Below, piece after piece: positions 1 to 9,656 of a stretch of 64,000 bases of DNA; position 1 is the stretch's first letter; each line of letters opens with the position of its first letter. The stretch is taken from assembly GCF_039727615.1 (NCBI RefSeq), contig NZ_CP152474.1, positions 620,001-684,000 of the forward strand. The letters run 5' to 3'. This stretch comes from Leclercia sp. S52 (GTDB lineage Bacteria; Pseudomonadota; Gammaproteobacteria; Enterobacterales; Enterobacteriaceae). Made by a program: the position numbers and the translations under genes. The notes under the pieces are model-generated. The model worked only from the letters and a program-made list of their open reading frames with translations. It searched no databases and was not told where the DNA came from.

Positions 1-540
1 ATTTTCGAAGCTCGCATACGCACCGCGTACGGCTGCGAGCATGTTGTACATTGAACAACCAATAATTCGGTATTCAAAGCCTTCTTCCAGTTGCAGTAAA
101 TCTTGCTTAGTCAATGAGGAAGAAAGGCCACGAATACGAGAGCGATGATGAGTCATTGGCATGCCGGTGATATGCAAATCGTTCAGCTCTGGCAAATAAA
201 TGCAAGACTCTTGATGAAGACCGTTGGTATAGATACTGATACCAATTCCCCATTCTTTTAGGCCAGAGACAAAATTTTCCGTGCCATCGATAGGATCAAG
301 TACAACATAACTTCCATTCTTGTCCCAGATTACATCAGTGAAAGGTGCTAGCTCTTCTGAAATGAGTTGATGTTCAGGAAGCTCCTTCGTTAAATAATCT
401 AATACGAGCTTTTGAACCAACAGGTCGCCTTCACTTACATAGCTGTTATCAGGCTTTAAGCTTAAATTTCCCCTTAACGAAACGATATGTTTTAGGTTCT
501 GTTTAATAATCTCAGTGATTTCATAGCAATGCTTTTTCAT
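1..540 (-). CDS. Inositol monophosphatase family protein, partial (C-terminus beyond window)
   Basis: Reading leftward from ATG at 540 gives 180 residues open to the window edge. Residues 82-90 read DPIDGTENF, the metal- and phosphate-binding motif of the inositol monophosphatase/CysQ superfamily, and SEE at 61-63 supplies the upstream metal-ligand glutamates. These enzymes are Mg-dependent phosphatases of inositol phosphate, PAP or sugar phosphates. Its ATG overlaps the stop of the cytidylyltransferase gene by one base (TAATG), so the two are translationally coupled. In a polysaccharide operon the likely role is dephosphorylating a sugar-phosphate precursor, but the substrate cannot be read from the sequence. 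Confidence 0.8.
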   Translation of the reverse strand, partial: MKKHCYEITEIIKQNLKHIVSLRGNLSLKPDNSYVSEGDLLVQKLVLDYLTKELPEHQLISEELAPFTDVIWDKNGSYVVLDPIDGTENFVSGLKEWGIGISIYTNGLHQESCIYLPELNDLHITGMPMTHHRSRIRGLSSSLTKQDLLQLEEGFEYRIIGCSMYNMLAAVRGAYASFEN

Positions 541-1208
541 TAATTATCGCTTCTTTTAGCTAAGATATGAGTATAGACCGCATCTGCAATATCAAAATCA
601 ATCGGATTGTTGATATCTAAACTCTCAATGCTAGAAACCTCAACCAAGTAAGGTCTGTCTCCGATCCTGGCGTTACGTTGAGTTATTAAATCATGAGTAT
701 AAATATACAGGCCAGTGGTTTCGATAAAGAGTGGATCTAAGTCTTGTGTTCTAGGAACAGCTGCAAGGTCATAATTCATAGGCCAACCATCTTTCCAGAC
801 GAACTCTTGCATTTTATGTACTGTTAAAGCGGAGTCATGATCACCAGACTGAACTTTATCTACCCCTTTCTGAATACTTTCCGTTGTCAGGAACGGGGCG
901 GTGGCGTGCGCCAGCACATAAATGTCTGCTTTAACATCATGAGCAAATGAGCCTAATACTTCATTGATTTTTGTAGTTGAAAGATCAAGCTCAGTAGAAC
1001 GCTTTAAATATTTTACGCCGACGGGTAAATATTTGACGACAGATTCATCGCTACAATAAACATATACTTCGTCAACACCGTTTACTTGCTGCAATGTACT
1101 AAGAATTAAAGTTAGTAAAGGTGTGCCATCGCTTAATTTTTTTGTGTTTTTTTGGGGCAGTCTTTCGTTGTTTAATTTTAATGGAACAAAAGCAACTGTC
1201 TTTTTCAT
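540..1208 (-). CDS. Acylneuraminate cytidylyltransferase family protein (CMP-sugar synthetase-like)
   Basis: The 222-residue protein begins MKKTVAFVPLKL. ATG 1208 is chosen because AAGAGA lies about 9 bases upstream and the family fold starts here; an in-frame ATG at 1262 adds 18 non-conserved residues. Residues 8-21 match the NTP-binding signature (PLKLNNERLPQKN; family P-R-S-R-LP-KN), and SDGTPLL and the LAHATAPF segment fit the NeuA/KdsB-type nucleotidyltransferase fold. Such enzymes activate acidic sugars (sialic, legionaminic, Kdo-like) with CTP. The following overlapping phosphatase gene is a plausible pathway partner. The exact sugar is unknown. Confidence 0.75.
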   Translation of the reverse strand: MKKTVAFVPLKLNNERLPQKNTKKLSDGTPLLTLILSTLQQVNGVDEVYVYCSDESVVKYLPVGVKYLKRSTELDLSTTKINEVLGSFAHDVKADIYVLAHATAPFLTTESIQKGVDKVQSGDHDSALTVHKMQEFVWKDGWPMNYDLAAVPRTQDLDPLFIETTGLYIYTHDLITQRNARIGDRPYLVEVSSIESLDINNPIDFDIADAVYTHILAKRSDN

Positions 1209-1345
1209 GAAATAATCTCTTATTAATGAGAATATATTGGTATAAATATCCTCAACAAACATTTATAACTGCTGCAAATATTTAACAGGGATATGGTCTT
1301 TATACTAGCATTTGTTTTTGATAATTATAAGAAAGGATAATGAAA

Positions 1346-3092
1346 TTAAATTAACGTGCAAGCACTAATACTTTTCTGCGTTAATTCAAATACAACCTCT
1401 TTTTTTATACTGTAACTATAATGTGCAAAATCATAAATAGAAGGTATTTCGTTAACAAACTCAGGATCGATCAAAATCGAGTTAGGGTGAAAATGTTGAC
1501 CGGCGGCATGCTTAATGAAAGAATTACTTATATGCGCAATACCACGTTTTTTACAAACCCTAGCTACGTTTAATGAACCTGTGGCGTAATTAACTACAAA
1601 AAAAGTCAATCTCTTCAGCTACATTTATTTTTTCTTCTATTGTTGAGCCAATAAGATTAATTATTTCAACATCCCTATTGATCTTACTAATGATTTCATC
1701 AACAAGCTTCTGATCGGAAATAATCTCTTTTTTATCTAATTCGCTTTTGTTTAACGGTGATGTCCAACCATCAAATATTATTCTTAACTTTTTATTTTGA
1801 ATTTCTAGGTTATTAGTTATATAAGCTATAGCTTCAACCTGCTCAATCCATGCACGTTTTTGGCTAGTTATTCCGAACCAAAGAGTGAAGCTATTGTCAT
1901 TGTTAATATTTTTATTTGATTTAATTTGAGCTCGTAGATAATTATCTAAACATTCAATGTAATTTGCTTTTTTCTTTTCTTTGGCACCTACTCCGAAGTT
2001 AACTCCTATTCGAATATAATACATATCTTTACTAAATGTAATATCATCATTTGTAACTGTACTTATATTGAATAATTTTTCAAGGTTAAGAAAATCGCTA
2101 CCTGATTTAGCTATGAATCTATCATCATCAGATAGAACACCATTAGAGTTGGCATAATAGAGGCCTAGCATCATGTCATACATATAATGATATGGGCGAT
2201 TATAGTAAGTTATATATCCACCAAATACTGGGTCTTTAGCTTTTTCATTGAAAAGGTGGATATTGTCAATAAATGCAAGATATTGATAATACTCGATATA
2301 AGAGAGGCATAATAAAATATTTCGATCAGGGATGTAAATAGCATCGCAGGATGAGATGTTTTGAAATATATAATAAATGCGAACAGAGTCTTTAACTTTT
2401 AAAATATTTAGATTTCCAACGCACAAGCTACCTATTATATTGGCTTTGCTATTGTTGAAACATGATCTTATATACTTTTTATTTTTATAATCGCATAGTT
2501 CTAAAAGAAAGTCCCATCGATCAACTCGTTCTATGAAATTATAAAATACATCTTTTTCAGTTTGCTCTGAACATATACGATTTATAATATGATTGATATC
2601 ATAGGAAATAATATATTCATTATATAACCATTTCTTTTCAATATCAGTTAGTTTTTCATTTTCGAGAATTTCATACTCTTCTGAGTTTAGTTTTTTCCAC
2701 TTTTCAGTGAATGCATGGTAGTCTGTTTCATTTAATGTTAGTATTTCATACCATAAATGTTCAATACCATTGTAATAAAATAAAATCTGAATATGGTTAG
2801 ACCAAGGTATTATTTTTTGGAAACCTGGTTTTAATTGATTAACATTTTCACCTCCAAGAATCACATCGATAACATCTTGCCTTTCTACATCAGAATTTAT
2901 TAAGTATTTAGTATCATTACTTAGGTTTTTAATAATAATTTGAACGTCGGACGCTGTTGCATCTGACTTTGCCAAAAACCAACCAGAAATTTTTAATTGT
3001 TCAGCTTGATAAACATTATCTAATTTAGGTGATTCAAGATTTGCATTAATAATATAATCTGGAAGTTTGTGGAATTTTTTAGAAATTTTCAT
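1346..3092 (-). pseudogene. Uncharacterised polysaccharide-locus protein, frameshifted in a T7 run
   Basis: ATG 3092 opens a frame ending early at about 1590 (...EEIDFFCS stop). The next frame continues as DFFVVNYATGSLNVARVCKK down to 1346. Deleting one T from the 7-T run (A run on + at 1598-1604) joins the two into one 581-codon reading frame. The protein is AT-rich in codon use and soluble-looking, with no transmembrane stretch seen. The ATG is one base after the stop of the upstream glycosyltransferase gene, with AAGG 10 bases before it. I do not recognise the family; position suggests glycan assembly. A disrupted gene, a slippage site and a sequencing artefact are all possible. Confidence 0.6.
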
Positions 3093-3093
3093 A

Positions 3094-5274
3094 TTATCCA
3101 AACCTTGCATATTCATATTCAAATTCATTAAGCGACGCTTGATTACCTTTAATTTTTGACATGGTTGTCATTTCTAATCCAGCCGAAATGCAAGTTACTG
3201 ATAATATTCTTTCAATTGCATGGGCAATAGTGCCATCTACCTGCCCTTCCTCAACGTCAAAGTCACTATCATTTAAACCAAGACTTATTAATGGCTTCAG
3301 TGCATTGATCCGTGCAAAGAACATGGTACCAGCTACAAAATTGAGTTCACGAATATCGTCAAGCTTATACCCTAAACGATAGCAGAGCTTCTCGACATTT
3401 TCAGCATTGGATCCCCAGTAGAAATTCATTGGTACAATATGCCCTTCTGGACCGATAATGCCTATATTTGGATGCTGATGGAAAATATTAATTGCATCAT
3501 TAATAGCTGTAGGAGTAATTAATTTGGAATAAAGATCATCACGCCATTTATCGCCATCTTCACGATGCTTAGAGCGTTTGGTATGCACCTTTACTAAATA
3601 ATCATACCCTTGCTCAGTTACTATTTTCATTATTTTGAGAAAAGGTAAGACGTCGCGGCCACGATTCTCCAATGGTAGAAGATGATAAGAAAGACCTGAT
3701 TTTTGTAGAATTGCGCGCGCATTCTGTTCATTCTGGAATGTAGTCGTAACAAAAAGCTTTATTGGACAAACGGATACACTTTGCAGTTCTGCGATTATAT
3801 CTTCAAGAATTTCGAGATAGAAAGCATGAATGACTACTGCCAATTTTTCCTGTCCTTTAGTGACCGGTTGACTGGCTAGTTGTGCCCTAATTAGAGCGGT
3901 GCGAGTTGCTTCAAGATAGCCAAATCCATATTGCTGGTCTGGCTCAAGATGCGCACCTTCCGCCCACTCGTTCCATGCATTGACAAAGACAAAACGTTCG
4001 TCTGGATTTGAAATACGCTGAGTCGTGTCCATTGCTGCATTGTATAACCATTTTTGATACTGGCATGGGGAACTGCCATACAAAATGGTGCCATTGTTTT
4101 TGCGGCGTGCTGTATTATCCCAGCTAGGGGTCACACCTCGGAAGAATTGGTAGCCTGGATCGCTGTAATGCTCGCTGCGTTTAACCAGTTCAGTCCAATC
4201 ATAGACGTTGCCTGTGAAATCATCAGACAAGTCAGGGATCATATGCGTAATGTTAGGAATATTTGAGTTATTCGGTGGGAATTCAATGGCTGCATCGATT
4301 CCATATACTTTAGGCGACTCTTTTTCAAACGATTGCGTATAAGCCATATATATTTCACCGATACCATTTTCACGACACCATTTCCGCCAGCGTTCAACGG
4401 TGGCTTTAGCATCTGGCAATAAGCTAGGACGGTAGATAGTGAGTAATGGCTTACCATCGACACGAATATAGCGAGGATCACGCATATATTTCGCAACGTA
4501 TTTGATAAATTCAATATCGTCAGCAGGGCTATGGTCTTGGGCAATTAGAATCTCGCTCTCGAGCCCATCCCAGCGTCGGCACCAGTTTTCATTAGCCCAG
4601 CATAGGCTAAATGGCAGGTCAAGATCGCTATTTTCCAGATAATTAAGCAGGGGCTGTTCCAGCAGACGGTGACCAGCAAACCAGTAGAAGTAGAAACAGA
4701 AGCCATCAATTCCATATTGTTTTGCAAGTGCAATTTGACGACGCTGGGCTCCAATATCAAGCAAGTTATAATAGCCAAGCTCATCCGGGACATGAGGTTG
4801 ATGATGGCCTTTATATTGTGGCTTAGCTGGTTTTACATTTGACCATTCGGTAAATCCTTCTCCCCACCATTCATTATTTTCAGGAATTGCGTGGAATTGC
4901 GGTAGATAGAAACAAATAGTTCTTACAGGTGATTCAAATTCAAAATCAAGCTGACTCTTTTTGATATATACTGGAGCCGGGATTCCGTCTTTAAACAAAG
5001 AAGAGCTTGCTTGCTTACATACGCGCCCTTCATTAGCACCTTGCGTAATATAATGAACAAGTGGGTTAACACCTGCCTCTTTTACATCTGCATTGAATTT
5101 CAAATAAAACTTAGTTGAAAATTCAGGACTCGGATCGCGAAGGAGTCTCCAGCCATATTTCAAGTAGTGCTCAGCGGGGTCCATACCTAAATGCACTACA
5201 TCGGGATATGTCTCTGTATACCATTCGCTGTCAAATAGTTCAGAACCATTCAGAATATCTTTGAAAAACTGCAT
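3094..5274 (-). CDS. Multidomain glycosyltransferase: WYxxxYPD repeats, GH99/WbsX-like domain, RgpF-like domain
   Basis: Start 5274 (MQFFKDIL) is preferred over ATG 5280 because AGGA lies 6 bases before it but abuts the first ATG. Three parts are visible. Residues about 12-90 carry two copies of the FD-x-x-WY-x3-YPDV...HYI..G..EGR module. Residues about 115-470 match the WbsX/GH99-like glycosyltransferase domain (ICFYLPQFHAIPENN, WWGEGFTEWSNV, FCFYFYWFAG, NAWNEWAEGAHLEP). Residues about 480-715 match the rhamnan synthesis F domain (VVIHAFY, NRGRDVLPFL, VKVHTKRS, FVAGTMFFAR). It probably builds the repeat unit in the cytoplasm. Linkage and sugar are unknown. Confidence 0.8.
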   Translation of the reverse strand: MQFFKDILNGSELFDSEWYTETYPDVVHLGMDPAEHYLKYGWRLLRDPSPEFSTKFYLKFNADVKEAGVNPLVHYITQGANEGRVCKQASSSLFKDGIPAPVYIKKSQLDFEFESPVRTICFYLPQFHAIPENNEWWGEGFTEWSNVKPAKPQYKGHHQPHVPDELGYYNLLDIGAQRRQIALAKQYGIDGFCFYFYWFAGHRLLEQPLLNYLENSDLDLPFSLCWANENWCRRWDGLESEILIAQDHSPADDIEFIKYVAKYMRDPRYIRVDGKPLLTIYRPSLLPDAKATVERWRKWCRENGIGEIYMAYTQSFEKESPKVYGIDAAIEFPPNNSNIPNITHMIPDLSDDFTGNVYDWTELVKRSEHYSDPGYQFFRGVTPSWDNTARRKNNGTILYGSSPCQYQKWLYNAAMDTTQRISNPDERFVFVNAWNEWAEGAHLEPDQQYGFGYLEATRTALIRAQLASQPVTKGQEKLAVVIHAFYLEILEDIIAELQSVSVCPIKLFVTTTFQNEQNARAILQKSGLSYHLLPLENRGRDVLPFLKIMKIVTEQGYDYLVKVHTKRSKHREDGDKWRDDLYSKLITPTAINDAINIFHQHPNIGIIGPEGHIVPMNFYWGSNAENVEKLCYRLGYKLDDIRELNFVAGTMFFARINALKPLISLGLNDSDFDVEEGQVDGTIAHAIERILSVTCISAGLEMTTMSKIKGNQASLNEFEYEYARFG

Positions 5275-5309
5275 TTTCATTCCTGTATTATTTATTGTTT
5301 ATTAAAAGA

Positions 5310-7649
5310 TCAGGACTGTGAGCGACACAGTCGTCCTTCGTGTTGCCCATGCAAAATGTAATGCAAGAGAGGATTCACTTCTCCATTAGCGACATCCGGA
5401 TACATATTTAGATACCAACTGGTATCAAATTTAGGGCTGGGGTTATAACGTTTTTTTGCACCTGTATTCAGATAATGCACGATTGCTGAGCTGGCATTTA
5501 CAGAGTCTGGATATTGTTGACGGTACCATTGTTCATCAAAAAAGCCTGATTCAGCAATAGCATTGATTTGTTTAACACTGTACTTAGGACTTTCTTTAAA
5601 AGGCTTTGCCAGAGCTCTGACAGGTGCTGTCAGACGCCACGAGACAGTGCCTTTTAAGTTATTGATACGAGCCTTAAGCTGTTCTGTCTGTTGTTCGCCG
5701 TTTCTGAGTTCTCTTGATTGTTCTTCGACCAAATTAGTCATAATCGCTAGCTCGTGGAATCGCTCAGCGATATTTGTTTCAAGTTCTTTATTACGCTTCA
5801 CCAGCTCACTAATCTGCTTATTCAGGTCGGCTTTCTGCTGAGTTGCTTGTTCAGCGTGTGCGGTCAGTTGTTGTTGTTCGGTTCGCCATGCTTGCTGGTG
5901 AAAATTATGTTCTTGTATAGCTTGTTTATACTCGTTTGATGATTTTTCTATTATCTGTTCATGGTCTTCCAGCCAACCAGTAAGCGTCGCAATCTCGATA
6001 AACCTTTCACTCAATGCTTGCTTAAGTTCATCCAGTTGTTGCTGAAGTTCACTCAACTGTTGCTGATGTTCTGCCTGCTCGGTTTGATATTGCAACTGCT
6101 TATCGCGCCACGTTTCTTGATAAGTCTGGTGCTCTTCTTTGATTTTTTGTTGTTCGCTGGCCGCAATTGCTAATGCCTCTTCACGTTCTTCCAGCCAGCC
6201 AGTAAGTGTTGCTATCTCATTAAAGCGTTCTTTTAGCACACTCTCTTGGTTAAATAGTTCCGCTTGCTTTTGCACTAACTGGTTACGCGTCTGCCCAATC
6301 TCAACACTTTGCTTATCAATAGTCTGTCTCAGGTTGATGATTTCAACTGCTCTCGCTTCTAAGTCGGCGGTAAGACCATCATATTGTAACTGCAACTGAC
6401 GATGAGTTTGAGTCAGTGTTTGTTGTTGCTGTTGCCAATGGCAGGTTTCGGTCGCCAGAGTCTGGCTTAGCTCATCCTGCTGCTCATGCGCAGCTTTGAG
6501 CGCATTAGTCAGTTCATCAATCTGTTGTAGTGCGCTCTGCTGTTCCTGTGCAACCCGATCACGTTCTACAACTATCTGTGTAAGTTCCCGTCGGGTATCT
6601 GCCAGCTCGCTTTCCAGGTTTTGCTGACTTGCGAGACTCTTGTCGCGTTGTTGTTCACACTGGATGAGGGCTGTTTGCATGTCGGTGGCAGTCTGTTTTA
6701 GCTGCACCAGTTCTGCGTTTTGATCGGCATGTTGTTGAAGTTTGCCCTCCAGGTCTTTCAAGGCATGGTGCTGGGCGGTGATTCGCTCTGCCAGACGGCC
6801 CCTTTCCAGAGCCTGTTGTTCCATATCTTCCTGAGCTTCTGCTTGCTGCGCGACCATCTGGCGTTTTAACTCGCTGTTTTCCCAGCTATGGCCGCAAGCT
6901 TTTCCTAGACGGGAGAAGACTTCCTGAACCTGTCTTGTCGCAGAGGCATTACCAGAAAGATCATACAGGCTCATCATCTCTGATGATTGCTCTTTACCTA
7001 CGCCAATCACACCCAAACCGTGACCATGCGCGAACTCAAAATGAGGATACTGCTGCTTAAGTTCGTCCAGAAGCTGGAATACCCCAAAGCCGCGTTCGCG
7101 TACGTTAGTATCGTGCATGATGACAACGGCTCTGTCAGACAGCTTCGGCAGCCAGCTTTCAAAATCGTGACGAACAGCTTCGAGGGTATGCAGACCATCA
7201 ATATGCAGCAAATCAATGCTACCTTGCGGGAAATGCTCCAGTGCCTGATCGAATGTGCTGCGCACCAGCGTCGAAAAATCAGAGTAATGTTGCTGGTTGT
7301 ATTCGGAGACTTGGCGATAAACCTCTTCACCATACTGCCCGGCATGTTCATCACCACCCCAGGTATCTACCGCATAGCATTGGGTTCCGAGATCAAGTTT
7401 TGTCACCGCCTGGCAGAAAGAAAAATAGGAGCTACCGTAATGGGTACCCAGTTCGACAATGTTGCGAGGCTGCAGGGTATCAACCAACCAGAAAGCAAAA
7501 GGAATATGTTCCAACCAGGAGGATTGCGCGATGTAAGACGGGCGCCAGAAAATAGGGCGCTTAAAAATAACATCCAGCTCGGTATTTGTTTGTTTCACTG
7601 ATGCTTGCTTCCGGGTTGCCTGTATACGGCTGCTTTGCTGAGTGCCCAT
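5310..7649 (-). CDS. SAM-dependent methyltransferase with long coiled coil and C-terminal WYxxxYPD repeats
   Basis: The 779-residue protein has a class I methyltransferase domain at about 30-220: SAM-binding VELGTHYGSSYF at 65-76, then AVDTWGG, LLHIDGLHT and VIMHDTN, as in the Methyltransf_24 group. Residues about 255-665 are a Gln/Glu-rich coiled coil holding three spaced copies of ERF-x-E(I/L)A at about 474, 548 and 629. Next comes SWRLTAPVRAL (about 670-680), and then two WYxxxYPD modules at about 704-774 like those in the next gene. AAGGG 8 bases before ATG supports the start. By analogy with WbdD-type terminators it may cap the glycan and set its length. This is inference. Confidence 0.75.
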   Translation of the reverse strand: MGTQQSSRIQATRKQASVKQTNTELDVIFKRPIFWRPSYIAQSSWLEHIPFAFWLVDTLQPRNIVELGTHYGSSYFSFCQAVTKLDLGTQCYAVDTWGGDEHAGQYGEEVYRQVSEYNQQHYSDFSTLVRSTFDQALEHFPQGSIDLLHIDGLHTLEAVRHDFESWLPKLSDRAVVIMHDTNVRERGFGVFQLLDELKQQYPHFEFAHGHGLGVIGVGKEQSSEMMSLYDLSGNASATRQVQEVFSRLGKACGHSWENSELKRQMVAQQAEAQEDMEQQALERGRLAERITAQHHALKDLEGKLQQHADQNAELVQLKQTATDMQTALIQCEQQRDKSLASQQNLESELADTRRELTQIVVERDRVAQEQQSALQQIDELTNALKAAHEQQDELSQTLATETCHWQQQQQTLTQTHRQLQLQYDGLTADLEARAVEIINLRQTIDKQSVEIGQTRNQLVQKQAELFNQESVLKERFNEIATLTGWLEEREEALAIAASEQQKIKEEHQTYQETWRDKQLQYQTEQAEHQQQLSELQQQLDELKQALSERFIEIATLTGWLEDHEQIIEKSSNEYKQAIQEHNFHQQAWRTEQQQLTAHAEQATQQKADLNKQISELVKRNKELETNIAERFHELAIMTNLVEEQSRELRNGEQQTEQLKARINNLKGTVSWRLTAPVRALAKPFKESPKYSVKQINAIAESGFFDEQWYRQQYPDSVNASSAIVHYLNTGAKKRYNPSPKFDTSWYLNMYPDVANGEVNPLLHYILHGQHEGRLCRSQS

Positions 7650-7727
7650 GGGGATATCCCTTCAATATGAGAACAATGATTAATTAGCGTGATCGTCAGA
7701 TGACCACTTTATGATTAGGTTACGAAA

Positions 7728-7755
7728 GGCCAGAACCCGCGTAGGAGTTCTGGTC
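7728..7755 (-). terminator. Intra-operon hairpin between kpsE-like gene and methyltransferase gene
   Basis: The arms GGCCAGAAC and GTTCTGGTC pair over 9 bp with one G-U around a 10-base loop. On the minus strand it is followed by only TTTCG, so it is a weak intrinsic terminator or an RNA-processing hairpin. It separates the export genes from the sugar-specific genes. Confidence 0.4.
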
Positions 7756-7776
7756 CTGATTTAACGGATGAGGTTG

Positions 7777-8980
7777 TTAATCCTGATGCTCACGCAGGGT
7801 TGCAAGGCCCATCACGATCAATCCATATAACAGGCATAGCAGTACGCCGATGGTGGCGAGGTTATAAAGACGGCGTGGGTATTCGGCATCTTCTGCCAGC
7901 GTCGGCTGGCTAATGACCAGCAGATGCTTAAGTTTGCGGTACGCCTCTATTCTGGCTTGTTCCAGGCTGATAAGCCCGGTTTTGTAGAGGTCGGCCGCGA
8001 GCGTGGCCTGCGTTTGTACATCCATATAGCTGGCGGTCACTTCGTTCATTGAATTTTTATCCGCACCGGTCAGTCTGGATTGTTCCTGAGCCAGTTGCTC
8101 GGTTAAAGCATCAACTCGGGCTTGAACAGAAACAACAGCCGGTGCGGTAGCTTTCATATAGCTTTGCAGCTGCTTTAATTGAGCCTGCTGCTGGGCCAAC
8201 TGACCTTCAATCTGGCTTACTACACCCATGCGGGCTGTGCTGGTCGATTCAGGACTAATAAGGTGATGGGTGTTTTGAAATTCCAGCACTTTGGCTTTTT
8301 CTGCCTGTAATCGTTGGTAGGCGTGATCAACTTCTTTTTCGACAAAGGCCAGCTGTTCCAGTGCGACCTGGTGTCCTAATTTATTGATAAATCCTTCGGA
8401 CTCTTTCAGCATCACGCCTACCACTTTCTGACCATAGGCTGGGTCAAACGCCTGCAACTCAATCGTCAGCACACCGGAGATATCATCCATGCGTAATGTG
8501 AGGTGTTCCCGGTAATACTTCAGAAATTCCTCCCGGCTAACATTGTCAGGCAGGCGAGAGAAGTAATCGACTTTATGGCTCTGATAATGGGCTTTCAGAC
8601 CTAACTCTTTATCCAGTTTGTTAAGCAGATCGGCAGACTTAAGATAGTCCTGAATGAGCAGCACATCCTGATGATTATTTCCCCCCTAGTCCCAGCATGG
8701 AAAGAGCATCGGGCAGCATTTTAATTTGGTCAGCTTGCTTAACGACTAACTCTGCCCGGCTCACATAGCGATCGGAGGCAATGAATCCGAAATAGATAAC
8801 AGCGATGGCAAAACAGGCCACAACCCACTGAAAACTACCAAGTTTGAGACTCTGTCTCCAGGATCGGTGGGCAAGCTTGTAACCACTGGAATCAATAATA
8901 AAATGTTTTGGCTTGGTTTTTAATTTATGCAGCTTACGCATCAAGCCGGAAGATTTATTAGCGCGAATTGGTTGGGTCAT
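7777..8980 (-). pseudogene. kpsE: KpsE/BexC/CtrB-like capsule export inner-membrane protein, frameshifted in a G6 run
   Basis: The first 101 codons (from 8980) contain a transmembrane helix near residues 50-68 and the family's conserved ...DALSMLGLGG segment, then stop. The rest (LLIQDYLKSADLL...) continues in another frame to 7777 and ends with a second membrane helix after a coiled-coil region. Removing one base from the 6-base C run on + at 8681-8686 gives a continuous 400-residue protein reading GLGGNNHQDVLLIQDYL, close to the usual family length of about 380. The intact protein would be a periplasmic adaptor linking the ABC exporter to the outer-membrane KpsD-type channel. It follows kpsT after a short gap. 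Confidence 0.8.
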
Positions 8981-8994
8981 GATTTTTGGGCTTG

Positions 8995-9645
8995 TTATAG
9001 TTTCTGATAAATACTGATGGCATCTTCGATATTGTCGAATATTTCAAGGGTGCTGTTACGCAGCAAAATACCCATATCGCACTGTTGACGTAAGTTCTTC
9101 ATATCATGCGACACCATGATCAGGCTGGCGGTCTCACGTTTTTGGTTGAAGACGTCAATGCATTTTTGTTTAAAGCGTGCATCACCTACGGAGGTGATTT
9201 CATCGGTCAGGTAGATATCAAAATCAAAAGCCATACTGACGGCAAAGCCGAATTTTGATTTCATCCCGCTTGAATAAGCCTTAATAGGCAGTTCGAAATG
9301 CTGGCCGATTTCCGAAAACTCCTTCACCCATTCTTCAATGGCCTGCGTTTCACGCACACCGTGGATGCGGCAGACAAAGCGGGTATTTTCTCTTCCGGTC
9401 ATGCTGCCCTGAAATCCACCGTTCAATGCAAGTGGCCAGGAGACGCGACAGTGTCGACTTACTTTTCCTTTGCTTGGCGCATCCATCCCACCCAGCAGAC
9501 GCAGTAACGTTGATTTTCCTGCTCCGTTGGCACCCAAAATACCAATGTTGCGATCGCGGGGCAGGGTGATGTTTACATCACGCAACACATAATTTCGACC
9601 GAACTTGGTGGGGTAATACTTTGAGACGTTATCTAGAATAATCAT
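8995..9645 (-). CDS. kpsT: Capsule polysaccharide ABC exporter ATP-binding protein
   Basis: The 216-residue protein starts at ATG 9645 (MIILDNVSKYYP), 11 bases after the permease stop; an upstream ATG at 9747 would add 34 residues lying inside kpsM. Walker A is GANGAGKST at 38-46, the signature is YSSGM at 124-128 (degenerate, as usual in KpsT/BexA/CtrD), and Walker B is FDIYLTDE at 142-149 followed by VSHD. It energises export of lipid-linked polysaccharide across the inner membrane with the adjacent KpsM-like permease. Confidence 0.93.
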   Translation of the reverse strand: MIILDNVSKYYPTKFGRNYVLRDVNITLPRDRNIGILGANGAGKSTLLRLLGGMDAPSKGKVSRHCRVSWPLALNGGFQGSMTGRENTRFVCRIHGVRETQAIEEWVKEFSEIGQHFELPIKAYSSGMKSKFGFAVSMAFDFDIYLTDEITSVGDARFKQKCIDVFNQKRETASLIMVSHDMKNLRQQCDMGILLRNSTLEIFDNIEDAISIYQKL

Positions 9646-9656
9646 CGTAATTCGCT

